Below are positions 51,901-61,328 of a stretch of 64,000 nucleotides of DNA, piece after piece. Positions within the stretch are counted from its first letter, which is position 1, and every line of letters begins with the position of its first letter. A program made the position numbers and the translations under genes. Source of the DNA: CAWEQO01 sp963811225 (GTDB taxonomy: Bacteria > Chloroflexota > Anaerolineae > Anaerolineales > Anaerolineaceae); NCBI GenBank assembly GCA_963811225.1, contig CAWEQO010000001.1:124001-188000 (forward strand), read 5' to 3'. Under the pieces are notes generated by a model that worked only from the letters and a program-made list of their open reading frames with translations, did no database searches and had not been told where the DNA came from.

Positions 51901-53802
51901 ATGAGCGGCGTCATCGGCATGACCAGCCTGCTGATGAACACAAGCCTGCTGCCGGAACAAGTGGAATATGTAAAGACGATCCAGAGCAGCGGCCAGGCCC
52001 TGCTGTCAGTGATCAATGATATCCTCGATTTCTCCAAAATCGAAGCCGGCAAGATCGAGCTTGAACACCGGCCCTTCAACCTGCGCGAATGCGTCGAGCT
52101 GGCCCTTGATCTCCTCTCGCCTGAAGCCGCCAGAAAGGGCATCGAGCTCGTTCACCGCATCGACCCGCAGATTCCCAGGCAGGTCATCGGCGACGCCACC
52201 CGCTTGCACCAGGTGCTCGTCAACCTGATCGGCAACGCAGTCAAGTTCACCGAGAGCGGTGAGGTGTTCCTGGAAGTTACCATCGAATCCGAGCGCCTCA
52301 GCCCCGGCGATCCATCCTGCCGCTTGCACTTCTCCGTGAGAGACACGGGCATTGGCATCCCCGAGGAAAATCAGGCTCGCCTGTTCGAAAGCTTCACGCA
52401 GGTCCACTCCCAGGCGGTCTATGCTACCGGCGGCTCTGGCCTGGGCTTATCCATCAGCAAGCGCCTGGTTGAGGCTATGGGCGGAGAGATTTGGGTCGAG
52501 AGTCGGGTTGCGCATGGTTCCACCTTCCACTTCACCATCTGTATCCAGGAAGCGCCTGCGGAAACCGCGCCCGACGAAGCCGACCTGCGCCTCGAGGGAA
52601 AGAAGATCTTAATCCTGGAAGGCAACGCATCCAACTGCAGCATCCTGACCGCCCTCGTCGAAACCTGGCAGATGCTCCCCGCCGCCTTTACCGAAGTCTC
52701 CGCTGCCCTCACCTGGCTGCAGGAAGGCGGCCAATGTGATCTGGCCCTGCTGGATGTGCAAACCTGCCAGAGCGACACCGCCGAGCTGGTGAAGCAGGTG
52801 AGGTCCAGCGCCAGCCATACCGGTCTGGAGTGCCTACCGTGTGTGCTCTTAGCGCCGCTTGGCTACGCCAACCAGCCTGACCCTTGCCCGGAAATGACCG
52901 TCTGGCTGACCAAGCCGGTCAAACCCGCCCAACTGCAGCGCCTCATGTTGTCGTTGATATCGATGGAAGAAGACAGCGGTTCTAAATCTCGCCCCAAACC
53001 AACTCCGGAGGCGCGTGCCGCAGCCGGCGATCTGCGCATCCTGCTGGCCGAGGATAATCCCATCAACCAGTTGGTGAGCTTGCGCATGCTCGAACACCTG
53101 CGCTACCAGCCCGACCTGGCAAAAACCGGCCAAGAAGTCTTGCAGGCGCTCGAACAATCCGATTACGACATCATCTTGATGGACATTCAAATGCCGCAGA
53201 TGAGCGGCGAGGAGGTGGCGCAGCGCATCCGCCAAACCCTGCCCGAGGAGCGCCAGCCGTGCATCATCGCCATGACGGCCTACGCTTTGCAAGGGGACCG
53301 CGAGCGCTATCTTGCCAGCGGGATGAATGGCTATCTCAGCAAGCCTGTCGATCTCTCCCAACTGGCCGAAATGCTGGGTCAATGCCAGTCGCTCCAATCC
53401 AGCGGCGAGCGCATGCAGCCTTCAGACATCACCTTCCTGCACCCGGCCATCGATTCCGAGGCGCTGGAGCGCTTCTGGGCCAAAGCCGGTACCGCTTCGA
53501 AAGAAATCTTGCAAGAGCTAACCGCCATGTTCTTGAAAGAATCACCCGTGCAGCTTCAAGCCCTGCGTTTGGCGATCAAATCGGGCGACCCTCTCGCCAC
53601 CTGGCAAGCCGCCCACCGCTTGAAAGGTTCCGGCTTCCCGCTCGGCGCGACCGCCTTCACCGAGTTGTGCCTCGAGCTGGAGATGATCGGGCGCTCCAAC
53701 CGCATGTCCAACGCCATGCAGGTTCTTGAATCGCTCGAAGCCGAACATCGCCGCCTGATCGCCGAATTGGAAATCATGCTCATCACGGACAAAATGCCAT
53801 GA
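48939..53802 (+). pseudogene. Multi-PAS hybrid histidine kinase with two receivers and HPT, frameshifted
   Basis: About 1620 residues if read through. Part 1 (from ATG 48939): PAS domains at about 8-100, 113-235, 243-360, a GAF at 362-515, PAS at 527-645 and 650-765. The frame breaks near 51362: the expected SRVQLFKNHTDEQ continues only in the +1 frame. Part 2: second GAF, HisKA with FLANMSHEIRTPMSGVIG, HATPase (NAVKFTESGEV, DTGIGIP, GGSGLGLSISKRL), a degenerate receiver, a canonical receiver (LLAEDNPINQ, ILMDIQMPQMSG) and an HPT domain (AAHRLKGSG). Dropping one T (AGTTCGC to AGTCGC) restores the frame. A TATAAT at 48867-48872 may be the promoter. It is translationally coupled to the GNAT gene. 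Confidence 0.92.
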
Positions 53803-54251
53803 CCATCTCAACCGTCGAATATCAACGCCAGGAATATACCATCAGTACCGATAAAGCCAGGTTGGACGTTAATCTTGTCCACGGTTTCCTGTCCACTGAA
53901 TCCTATTGGGCCAAAGGCATTCCTCTCGAAGTGGTCCAAAAAGAGCTCGAAAACTCCCTTTGCTTCGGAGTTTATCACGGTCAGGAGCAGGTGGGCTTTG
54001 GGCGCATCGTCACCGATTACGCCGCCATCGCCTACCTGGCCGATATCTTCATTCTGCCGGCCGAGCGGGGTAAAGGCCTGGGCAAGTGGCTGATTGCAGC
54101 CATGCTGCAGCACCCCGATCTCCAGGTGCTGCGCGCCTGGCTGCTCACCACCAAAGACGCTCAGGGGTTGTATGCCCAGTACGGCTTCCAGCCCATAAAA
54201 CACCCTGAGAACCAAATGGAGCTGCGGTTTCCCAACCGCTATCCCAGTTAA
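53799..54251 (+). CDS. GNAT family N-acetyltransferase
   Basis: 150 residues. Motif A is present as ADIFILPAERGKGLGKWLIAAML, followed by LRAWLLTTKDAQGLYAQYGFQPI, the layout of the YdhI/YP-type sialic-acid-synthase-like GNAT proteins with DARLDVNLVHGFLSTESYW at the start. Acetyl acceptor unknown. Its ATG overlaps the kinase stop (ATGA), so it is translated together with the kinase, which makes a link to that signalling gene possible. Confidence 0.9.
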   Translation: MTISTVEYQRQEYTISTDKARLDVNLVHGFLSTESYWAKGIPLEVVQKELENSLCFGVYHGQEQVGFGRIVTDYAAIAYLADIFILPAERGKGLGKWLIAAMLQHPDLQVLRAWLLTTKDAQGLYAQYGFQPIKHPENQMELRFPNRYPS

Positions 54252-54311
54252 CCTCTCCTTTCTTTCCGGTAACAGGACGCATCCCCTAAATGCGCCATTT
54301 TCTCCATTGGT

Positions 54312-54320
54312 TGCTATAAT
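54312..54320 (+). promoter_or_regulatory. Extended -10 promoter of the CHASE4 kinase gene
   Basis: TGCTATAAT, an extended -10 with a perfect TATAAT, 30 bases before the TTG start. Confidence 0.65.
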
Positions 54321-54350
54321 GGTGTTACTGCTCTTTCATTGAGGTGAAAT

Positions 54351-56582
54351 TTGTCGCTCCGCAGAGTAACGCTGCTCGTTGTCGCCGTAACATTCCTTGG
54401 ATTGGTCGCTTTCGTGACCTTTACCCTGGAATCGACCCTGCTGCGCCACTTCGTGCAGGTGGAAGAACAGATGGTGTACCTCAGCGTCCAGCGCGCCGTG
54501 ACCGCCATCGACAACACCTTCGATTACCTCAACAGCGCCGCCAAAGGCTGGGCAGTGAGAGACGACGTTTACGCCCTCTTGAACGATGGCGACAAGGCGC
54601 TTCTCGACGGCAGTTTTTCCCAGACGGTCTTCGACGATCTCAAGATCAATCTGGTCGTCTTCGCCAAACCGGATGGCGAAGTCGTCTATCAGAAAGCCTA
54701 CAACCAGGAAAACAACCAGGGAGAACACACCCCTGCCGAGCTGCTGTCACACCTCACACCGGGAGATGCCCTGCTGCAGATGGCGCAAGATCCTGCAGGA
54801 TCGCACGGCATCCTACCCACCTCGAACGGACCGCTGCTGCTCAGCATCGTCCCGGTCACAAGCCTCCGGCAGGAAAACCAACAGGTGGGTCTATTGATCG
54901 TTGGTCGTTATCTGAATGCCACCGAAATGCTGCGCATCAGCTCGGTCATCCAGCTTCCGCTGACCCTCATCCCTTACAACGAGCCGTCCCTCGGCGAGGA
55001 TTTCCTGCAGGCACGTGACCTGATCAATTCCAAGCGCGCCTTCGCAGCCATTCCGCTGGATGCCGACCAGATCGGTGGTTTTGCCGTCCTCGACGATATC
55101 TACGGCAATCCGGCCTACCTGCTTCGTACCGAGCAGCGCCGGGTGATCTACCAGAATGGCCGCATGCTCACCCGCTACCTGGTGACCGCCATGTATGCCG
55201 CCGGTTTTATCTTCGGCATCATGACCATCCTGCTGCTTGAATTTCTGGTCCTGTCTCGCCTGACCCGCCTGAATAGTGAGGTCAATCAGATCGGCGTGAG
55301 CGGCGACGTCTCCAAGCGGGTCAACGTGACCCGCAGCGACGAGCTGTCGAACCTGAGCGAGAACATTAACAGCATGCTCCACACCCTCGAACAGACCCAA
55401 ATCAAGCGTCAAGAGCTGCAGGTGGCACTCAGCCAAAGAGTCGATGACCTAGGCGCTCTGTATGAAACCTCGCAGGTCTTCCTCAGCCAGCTCGACAAGT
55501 CCACCTACCTGCAAAACGCCTGCCGGTTGGCCGTGGAACAGTTCGATCTCGACGCGGCATGGATCGCCGAGCTGGCGCCCGATGGGATGTGGCTGCATCC
55601 GGTTGCATTCCATGCCGTCGGAGACGAGCCGCATGAACCGGCTAAGCTGAGCGTTGTGCAGCCGCAAGATCATGACCATCCGGCGGTGCGCGCCTTCGAG
55701 ACCGAATCCCGGCAGTTGCAAAACGAGATGGCCGGTGATCAATACGCCGGGGTGGCAGCCTTCCCGCTCTATCAAGACGAGGGCTACTTCAACGAGATGG
55801 TTCTATGCAGCCGGCAGCCCAACTTCTTCACAGCCGAGCGGGAGCAGCTGCTCCAGGCCTTCGCCAACCTCTCCGGCATGGCCTTGCACAACTCGCACTT
55901 GTACGATCAAGTGCTGGCCGCACAGAAACGCCTCGAAATCCTCTCGCGCCGCCTTGTGGAAGTGCAGGAGGAGGAGCGCAAGTGGATCGCCATGGAACTG
56001 CACGATGAGATCGGTCAGGTGCTGACCGGGCTCAAGTTGGCCATGCCGTTCAACGGCGCCGATGAGGCCACCGCCGAGAAGCTGCAGAGATCGAAAGAGA
56101 TGGTCAACGAACTGATCCAGCGCATCCGGCAGATGTCGCTGGAGCTGCGCCCCAGTATTCTCGATGACCTCGGCCTTCTGCCCGCTTTGTTGTGGCAGTT
56201 CGAAAACTATACTCGCAGCACCGGAATTGAAGTCCACTTCCAACACGCCAACCTGGAGAACCAGCGCTTCCCGCACGAGATCGAAACCACCGCCTACCGG
56301 GTGATCCAGGAGGCTCTCACAAATATCACCCGGCACGCCCAGGTGACCGAAGCCAATGCCCGGGTCTGGATTGTGGACGAAATGCTGATGATCGAAGTGG
56401 AGGACAAAGGCGCCGGGTTTGACCCGGAGCACCTGTTTGAGAACGGCGCTTCGCGTGGCCTGCTGAGCATCAGCGAGCGAACGAATTTTGCCGGTGGACG
56501 TTTCAACGTAAATTCATCTCCTGGCAAGGGCACCTGCTTAGAAATCCAGCTGCCTCTGCATGGGTATTCTGGAGGGATCTAA
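54351..56582 (+). CDS. CHASE4-HAMP-GAF sensor histidine kinase (NarX type)
   Basis: 743 residues. Membrane helix 5-27, extracytoplasmic CHASE4 domain (about 30-265; DYLNSAAKGWAVRDDVYALL is its hallmark), second helix 275-300, HAMP (300-355), GAF (about 365-530), HisKA_3 with phospho-acceptor His in MELHDEIGQVLTGLK, and HATPase (QEALTNITRHAQ, DKGAGFDPEHLF, GLLSISERTNFAGG). The start is TTG with TGAGGTGAA upstream. The regulator gene begins at the base after its stop, so the two form a cognate pair. Confidence 0.95.
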   Translation: MSLRRVTLLVVAVTFLGLVAFVTFTLESTLLRHFVQVEEQMVYLSVQRAVTAIDNTFDYLNSAAKGWAVRDDVYALLNDGDKALLDGSFSQTVFDDLKINLVVFAKPDGEVVYQKAYNQENNQGEHTPAELLSHLTPGDALLQMAQDPAGSHGILPTSNGPLLLSIVPVTSLRQENQQVGLLIVGRYLNATEMLRISSVIQLPLTLIPYNEPSLGEDFLQARDLINSKRAFAAIPLDADQIGGFAVLDDIYGNPAYLLRTEQRRVIYQNGRMLTRYLVTAMYAAGFIFGIMTILLLEFLVLSRLTRLNSEVNQIGVSGDVSKRVNVTRSDELSNLSENINSMLHTLEQTQIKRQELQVALSQRVDDLGALYETSQVFLSQLDKSTYLQNACRLAVEQFDLDAAWIAELAPDGMWLHPVAFHAVGDEPHEPAKLSVVQPQDHDHPAVRAFETESRQLQNEMAGDQYAGVAAFPLYQDEGYFNEMVLCSRQPNFFTAEREQLLQAFANLSGMALHNSHLYDQVLAAQKRLEILSRRLVEVQEEERKWIAMELHDEIGQVLTGLKLAMPFNGADEATAEKLQRSKEMVNELIQRIRQMSLELRPSILDDLGLLPALLWQFENYTRSTGIEVHFQHANLENQRFPHEIETTAYRVIQEALTNITRHAQVTEANARVWIVDEMLMIEVEDKGAGFDPEHLFENGASRGLLSISERTNFAGGRFNVNSSPGKGTCLEIQLPLHGYSGGI

Positions 56583-57227
56583 ATGACCGTATCGATCTTG
56601 CTTGCAGACGACCATCATGTAGTTCGCACAGGCATTCGCAACCTGCTCGAAACGGAGGCTGACTTTGAAGTGATCGGTGAGGCCAGCACCGGCCTGGAAG
56701 CGGTTCAGATGACCGAAAAGCTCAGCCCGGATGTGATGGTCCTTGACTTGATGATGCCGGGTCTCAACGGCCTGGAGGTGACCCGCCAGGTGCAGAACAA
56801 GACTAAGGTGCTGATTCTCTCGATGCACTCCAACGAAGCCTATGTGCTGGAAGCCTTACAGAACGGCGCTTATGGGTACGTCCTCAAAGATTCGACCGCC
56901 GAAGAGCTGATCCAGGCAGTCCACGAAGTCTCGCGCGGCAAGCGCTATCTGAGCCCACCCTTCTCGGACCGTGCCATCGCGGCCTACATCCAGCGCACCC
57001 AATCCAGTGAAATGGACCCCTATGAGACCCTTACCACTCGTGAGCGTGAAGTGCTGCTCCTCGTGGCCGAAGGCCGCAACACCAATGAGATCTCTCAGGC
57101 CCTTTCCATCAGCCCCCGCACCGTCGAAGGCCACCGCGCCAGCGTCATGCACAAGCTCAATCTGCACTCCCAGGCCGAAATGATCCGCTACGCCCTCCGG
57201 CGCGGCATCCTCCCCATCGACGAGTAA
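56583..57227 (+). CDS. NarL/FixJ family response regulator
   Basis: 214 residues. Receiver domain (about 3-120) with acidic pocket ADDHH, phospho-acceptor Asp in VMVLDLMMPG and Lys in YVLKDS, then a LuxR-type HTH (about 148-210; LTTREREVLLLVAEGRNTNEIS, PRTVEGHRASVMHKL). It is the output partner of the CHASE4 kinase directly upstream. No autoregulatory site was recognised. A candidate target is the hairpin motif upstream of the surface genes that follow; this is only inference from position. Confidence 0.95.
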   Translation: MTVSILLADDHHVVRTGIRNLLETEADFEVIGEASTGLEAVQMTEKLSPDVMVLDLMMPGLNGLEVTRQVQNKTKVLILSMHSNEAYVLEALQNGAYGYVLKDSTAEELIQAVHEVSRGKRYLSPPFSDRAIAAYIQRTQSSEMDPYETLTTREREVLLLVAEGRNTNEISQALSISPRTVEGHRASVMHKLNLHSQAEMIRYALRRGILPIDE

Positions 57228-57236
57228 TCCCTCGAA

Positions 57237-57285
57237 GGATCAAAAACAGCCTGCGGCGTAAAGCGCCGCAGGCTGTTTTTGATCC
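57237..57285 (+). terminator. Strong terminator of the two-component operon
   Basis: Perfect 22-bp stem (57237-57258 with 57264-57285), GC-rich tip with A5/T5 runs, 9 bases after the regulator's stop. Confidence 0.88.
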
Positions 57286-57454
57286 CTTTTCTATTCCCGA
57301 CCCACCAACTTCTGATGCATTCTGCCCCCTCCTCTTCTGCTGCCTTTGCAAACCTCCTGAAAGCATCCCACCCCTCCCTTCTGCGTCACAACCATAAGGA
57401 AATGCGTTTTCTCTTCAGAAACGCGCCATCTTAATTCTTTGAAAGGAGATTGTA

Positions 57455-57490
57455 ATGCCTACTTACCCCTCTAAAGCCAAAAACACGTAG
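57455..57490 (+). CDS. Possible 11-codon leader peptide
   Basis: MPTYPSKAKNT and a stop, preceded by a strong GAAAGGAG at the right distance (5 bases). Its last codons overlap the hairpin motif at 57481-57498. A leader peptide that couples translation to the hairpin is possible, but the copy of the motif at 63536 has no matching start codon. Confidence 0.3.
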   Translation: MPTYPSKAKNT

Positions 57491-57498
57491 TTCTACGG
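57481..57498 (+). promoter_or_regulatory. Hairpin motif shared by the two TadE operons, copy 1
   Basis: AAACACGTAGTTCTACGG, with a CGTA-N4-TACG hairpin. A near-identical element lies at 63536-63553, also about 270-310 bases before a TadE-like gene. It is either a regulator binding site or an RNA element. Confidence 0.5.
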
Positions 57499-57578
57499 AT
57501 AGACTCTCCCTGCAGTTTTTGTTATTATAACAGTGAAATAACTACAATCTAACTATATTATTACTAAAGGGTCACACC

Positions 57579-57758
57579 GTGAACGCCAGCATCCCTACCA
57601 AGACCCATAAACCGCAGTACACAGCCAGTTTCTCCCTGAGCCGGTTCGAGAAATGGACGAATGCTTTCGCTGCCATTGCACCCTCGCAGCCTGAGCGTTC
57701 CTCCATCGATTGGGCCGGTTCTTTCTATTGTATGGGGGCTGACAGGAGGCCTTTATGA
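57579..57758 (+). CDS. Possible small protein coupled to the TadE-like gene
   Basis: 59 codons from GTG 57579 (AAAGGG 7 bases upstream). The stop overlaps the next ATG (ATGA). Composition is unremarkable (SRFEKWTNAFAAIAPSQPER) and no family is recognised. A chance frame is equally likely. Confidence 0.3.
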   Translation: MNASIPTKTHKPQYTASFSLSRFEKWTNAFAAIAPSQPERSSIDWAGSFYCMGADRRPL

Positions 57759-58927
57759 CGCGATCGTTCAACTTCCATCGTAAGGGAGAACGGAGCAAAG
57801 CCCAGGGTATGGTTGAATTCGCCCTGGTGCTGCCCGTTGTTCTCATACTGATGCTGGGAATCATTGAGGCCGGCCGACTGCTCGTCGCGTATAGCGCGGT
57901 CTACACCGCCAGCCGTGAAGCCGTCCGCTACGGCACAGGCAACGGCATCAGCGAATCCGGCCGCATGTACTTCCAGGATTGCACCGGCATGCGCAGCGCC
58001 GCCACTCGCGTCGGCTCGATCGGCGGCGTCCGCGCCGATGACGTCGACATCCGCTACGATCACGGCCCCCTCGAAGAGCCGCCCGCCTTCACCGCCCTCG
58101 ATCAGTGCGATGAAATCGCCAACTATCCAAACGAAAACAACATCGCCCTGGGCGACCGGGTGATTGTGCGGGTCACCACCGAGTGGAACCCGATCGTCCC
58201 ACTGGTCAATCTCCCTCCGATAACCGTCTCTTCGACCACCGCCCGCACGGTCATCCGTGATGTCGACGTCATGGGCACCCCCTTGCCTTCACCGACCTTA
58301 AAGAAAACCTACACCCGGACTCCCTTTCCGCCGACTGCTACAAACACCGTGCCGCCCACCGCGACCACGACCGATGAGCCAACCCCAACCGAGATCGTGC
58401 TAATCGAGCTGCCCACTACCACGCCGCGCCCAACCAGGTCGCCCACCTCCACGGGCTCTCCAACAGCCACAGCAACTTCCACGCCGACACCCACATCGAC
58501 GAATTCGCCAACCCCGGTGCCCACTCCGACCGATCTTCCAGATGATAACTGCCCAGACATCATCATCGAAGGCGATGTCTCCTGGGATCCTTTGGTCGAG
58601 GTAAACAAATACACAGTCCTCATTAAGAACGGGTGGAATCACCCCATCACCATCAAGGACGTTGTGATCGGCTGGGACAACGTTTACCTGACAGAAATCA
58701 TCTTCACGAATCAAACGGTTTGGGCTTCTGCGGATGGCGTCCGTCCGAGCGCCTGGCTTTGGGTTCCAACCGAGGACTACACCATCGCCGCTCGTCCGAA
58801 TGCCAATGAAACAACGGATGCGGAGCTTGGTTTCACCTTCCGCGGCTCGCTCGCCGATGAGCCCAACGTGATCATCCACTTCAACACTGATTTGCAGTGT
58901 TCCTTCTTGCCTAAGTTCGAGGAGTGA
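57755..58927 (+). CDS. TadE-like surface/pilus protein with Thr/Pro linker and C-terminal beta domain
   Basis: 390 residues. After a basic start comes the TadE segment (QGMVEFALVLPVVLILMLGIIEAGRLL, about 17-50), resembling a type IV prepilin-like helix with the conserved Glu. An extracytoplasmic part (55-175) follows, then a long Thr/Pro repeat linker (about 180-265) and a C-terminal beta-rich domain (ITIKDVVIGWDNVYLTEIIF). The usual TadE protein is about 150-200 residues, so the linker and end domain are an addition. AGGAGG precedes the ATG. First large gene of the surface cluster. Confidence 0.85.
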   Translation: MTRSFNFHRKGERSKAQGMVEFALVLPVVLILMLGIIEAGRLLVAYSAVYTASREAVRYGTGNGISESGRMYFQDCTGMRSAATRVGSIGGVRADDVDIRYDHGPLEEPPAFTALDQCDEIANYPNENNIALGDRVIVRVTTEWNPIVPLVNLPPITVSSTTARTVIRDVDVMGTPLPSPTLKKTYTRTPFPPTATNTVPPTATTTDEPTPTEIVLIELPTTTPRPTRSPTSTGSPTATATSTPTPTSTNSPTPVPTPTDLPDDNCPDIIIEGDVSWDPLVEVNKYTVLIKNGWNHPITIKDVVIGWDNVYLTEIIFTNQTVWASADGVRPSAWLWVPTEDYTIAARPNANETTDAELGFTFRGSLADEPNVIIHFNTDLQCSFLPKFEE

Positions 58928-58937
58928 CGCCCAAGCC

Positions 58938-61301
58938 ATGAAAACAAAATCCCTTACCTCGCTCTTGCTCGTTTGCCTGCTGTTCGCAATGCTGCCGCCC
59001 CTTCAAGTGCAGTCGTCCACTGCCCCTGCTCCGCTGCCGTCTTTGGTGCAAGACAGCTTTGGGTACACCTTCAATTCTGGTTATGGAATGGAATGGTATG
59101 AACTATCCGGTGACGCAGGTACACCCCTGGCGTTCATTAATTCAGACGATGGTCACGCCACCATTAACCTCACCGACTTTGAGATGGCGTTTTACGAGAA
59201 AAGCTACGCGCAAGTAGAGGTCTCCATCAACGGCTTTCTCGCTCTCGAAGGCTTTGGAAATGCCTCTACCAATATCAACACCATCCTGCCGGAGGATAAT
59301 CTTCCCAATGCCATCGTCGCCCCGCTGTGGAGCGATCTGCTGCTCAATACCAGCGGTTATGCCGATGGGCAGGTATTCTACGCTACCGGCGTCGATGCGT
59401 ATGGAAAAAAATATCTTGTGGTCGAATGGTATAAGGTGCTTCGCCGCGGCGGGGGATTCGATCTGCCGCTGACCTTCGAAGCAATCTTGCACGAAAACGG
59501 CGACATTGTATTCAGCTATCTCACCCTCCCCGGTGGAATTGGCAAGGCAACCGTTGGCATCGAAGACATGGACGGCGTCGACGGCAGCCAATTTACAGAA
59601 GACGATCCGGCCAGCCCTGTGATCGCCTCCGGCAAGAGCGTTGCTTTCCACCGGCCAGGGCCAGGCCTGCGTGTCAAAGCGCTGCCCAGGTACCGGGGCG
59701 CCTTCCTGTCCAACCAATCCGTGGATTTTGAATTCACGGTTTGCAATACCGGCACCTCCGCCGACACCTACGAGCTGGAATGGGCGGTTACCGGCGACTT
59801 GGATCCCGAAATCACCTTTTATGAAGCCTTGGAAGATGGGAAGTTGGGCGCGCTGCTGCCGGATGCCGACAGCGATAGCTTTCAAGAAACCGGGGTACTG
59901 CAAGTCGGCGACCGGTTCCAATATATCATGCGCATGATCACGACGGCCAGCGTCGACCCGGGTCATTTCGTCTCCACCGATGTGACCGTGAAATCGGTTA
60001 CCGATCCGTCCCAGGAATTTACCATCACTCGGGCCTCTGCCATCCCGGCGCAATTTGCGCATGCCATCAACAACAACAAGAAAGAAGCCAACGTGCTGTT
60101 CAGCTTGCCTGAAAACCAGGTGATCGAGCAGCCCGCGCCGACCTCCTTTACCACCATCCCATCGCTGGCCCGCATCTCCCATTATCTGTACATGATGGCC
60201 TGGCAAGAGTCTACGAGCATCCGCTTTATCACCATGAACTATCTGTCACGCTTCGCTTCAACGATCCGCACGTATCCGAAGAACCCTCCGGCGAAGCAGT
60301 CCTGGCGTGATGCCCTGCCGGTCATTGCCAACACGACCGAGAATAAAGTCGGCCTCTTATTTGTGAGAAGGAAGACCACTGACAAGTTGAAAGTCAACGA
60401 AAATATCTGGTTCGGCCTGATGAACACCAATGGCGAGGTCATTAAGGAAGTCAATATTACAAACAACACCCTCTTCGGCAACGGTCAGGATACCTATTCC
60501 GATTATTTCAACTACCCGGCCATTACCGTTACCTACGATAATAAATTCGTATTGGCTTGGGAGCGCATTCGCCGGGTAGGCGACGAGGGCAACAATAAGG
60601 TATTCATCGATATTTACATGGCCGTGCTCGATAAAGACGGCAATGTATTGAAGGCGCCAACCCGCCTCACTCGCATCGGTGATGGCACCTGCCTAGAGAG
60701 CAATCCGAACATCTATCCGCTCTGCCTGGATTCCATCGGCGATAAACAGGATTACCACGAGCCCGTTCTCACCTCGGTGAATGGCGGCGGAGCTTACTTG
60801 ATGTTCTCCATTTACGACAACAGCGAGGGTAAGTACAAGCTCGGCGACATGAAGTTCGATGGCAATTTAGACCTGGATGGTCCGCCCGGACTGCTCCCCG
60901 ATTGGTCCGGAACCAAACCTGACGCAGTCGAGCTGACGCCTGGGGTGGTCCTCTTCGCCTGGTCGAACCCGGTCGCAAATCAGATCAGCTACTACATCAT
61001 CCGCCTTAATACCGGCATTGAGATCATTGGCCCAAGATCGCTGGATACGCCCACAGGTCTGGCTGCCGACTATGTCTCCGTCACCAAAGACCCAAACGGC
61101 AACGGCGTCATCACCTGGGGTGACCGGCAAAAGGACTTCTTGTTCTACACCTTCATTACCTCCGCCGGCGCTTCGCTGACCGAGCCCATGATGTTCAATT
61201 ATGGTTATATTCCAGACACGTTCCAGTACTTCAACGGCAATATGGCCAGCGCCCCGCTGGACGGCACCAAGAAGAACTTCATCCCACTCATCGGCTGGTA
61301 G
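58938..61301 (+). CDS. Large secreted protein with nidogen-like N-terminal domain
   Basis: 787 residues. Classical signal peptide (about 1-28), then a domain like the nidogen extracellular region (about 40-235; VSINGFLALEGFG, YLVVEWYKVLRRGGGFDLPLTFEAILHENGDIVFSY, VGIEDMDGVDG). An Ig-like/DUF11-like beta region (about 240-365) and a C-terminal propeller-like part (about 390-770) follow. It ends in NFIPLIGW, similar to the FLPLI-type ends of many secreted Chloroflexota proteins. It starts 10 bases after the TadE-like gene and lies between TadE genes, so it may be displayed with them. Confidence 0.8.
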   Translation: MKTKSLTSLLLVCLLFAMLPPLQVQSSTAPAPLPSLVQDSFGYTFNSGYGMEWYELSGDAGTPLAFINSDDGHATINLTDFEMAFYEKSYAQVEVSINGFLALEGFGNASTNINTILPEDNLPNAIVAPLWSDLLLNTSGYADGQVFYATGVDAYGKKYLVVEWYKVLRRGGGFDLPLTFEAILHENGDIVFSYLTLPGGIGKATVGIEDMDGVDGSQFTEDDPASPVIASGKSVAFHRPGPGLRVKALPRYRGAFLSNQSVDFEFTVCNTGTSADTYELEWAVTGDLDPEITFYEALEDGKLGALLPDADSDSFQETGVLQVGDRFQYIMRMITTASVDPGHFVSTDVTVKSVTDPSQEFTITRASAIPAQFAHAINNNKKEANVLFSLPENQVIEQPAPTSFTTIPSLARISHYLYMMAWQESTSIRFITMNYLSRFASTIRTYPKNPPAKQSWRDALPVIANTTENKVGLLFVRRKTTDKLKVNENIWFGLMNTNGEVIKEVNITNNTLFGNGQDTYSDYFNYPAITVTYDNKFVLAWERIRRVGDEGNNKVFIDIYMAVLDKDGNVLKAPTRLTRIGDGTCLESNPNIYPLCLDSIGDKQDYHEPVLTSVNGGGAYLMFSIYDNSEGKYKLGDMKFDGNLDLDGPPGLLPDWSGTKPDAVELTPGVVLFAWSNPVANQISYYIIRLNTGIEIIGPRSLDTPTGLAADYVSVTKDPNGNGVITWGDRQKDFLFYTFITSAGASLTEPMMFNYGYIPDTFQYFNGNMASAPLDGTKKNFIPLIGW

Positions 61302-61328
61302 CGCATGCATGGGGAGAAGGAGGAAACC

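Larger units (their letters stand above)
57228..57754. other. Intergenic region before the TadE cluster
   Basis: Contains a strong terminator (57237-57285), a Shine-Dalgarno with an 11-codon frame, a hairpin motif, an AT-rich promoter-like stretch (about 57510-57570) and a possible 59-codon frame coupled to the TadE-like gene. Confidence 0.5.

Noticed and set aside
14164..53802. Programmed ribosomal frameshifting in gatA, PIG-L and the hybrid kinase
   Set aside because: No slippery heptamer or following pseudoknot is evident, and none of these families uses recoding; single extra bases explain the pattern better.
57228..57754. Cyclic-di-GMP riboswitch upstream of the TadE cluster
   Set aside because: The genomic position would fit, but the sequence lacks the conserved GEMM core; only the short CGTA hairpin is shared.
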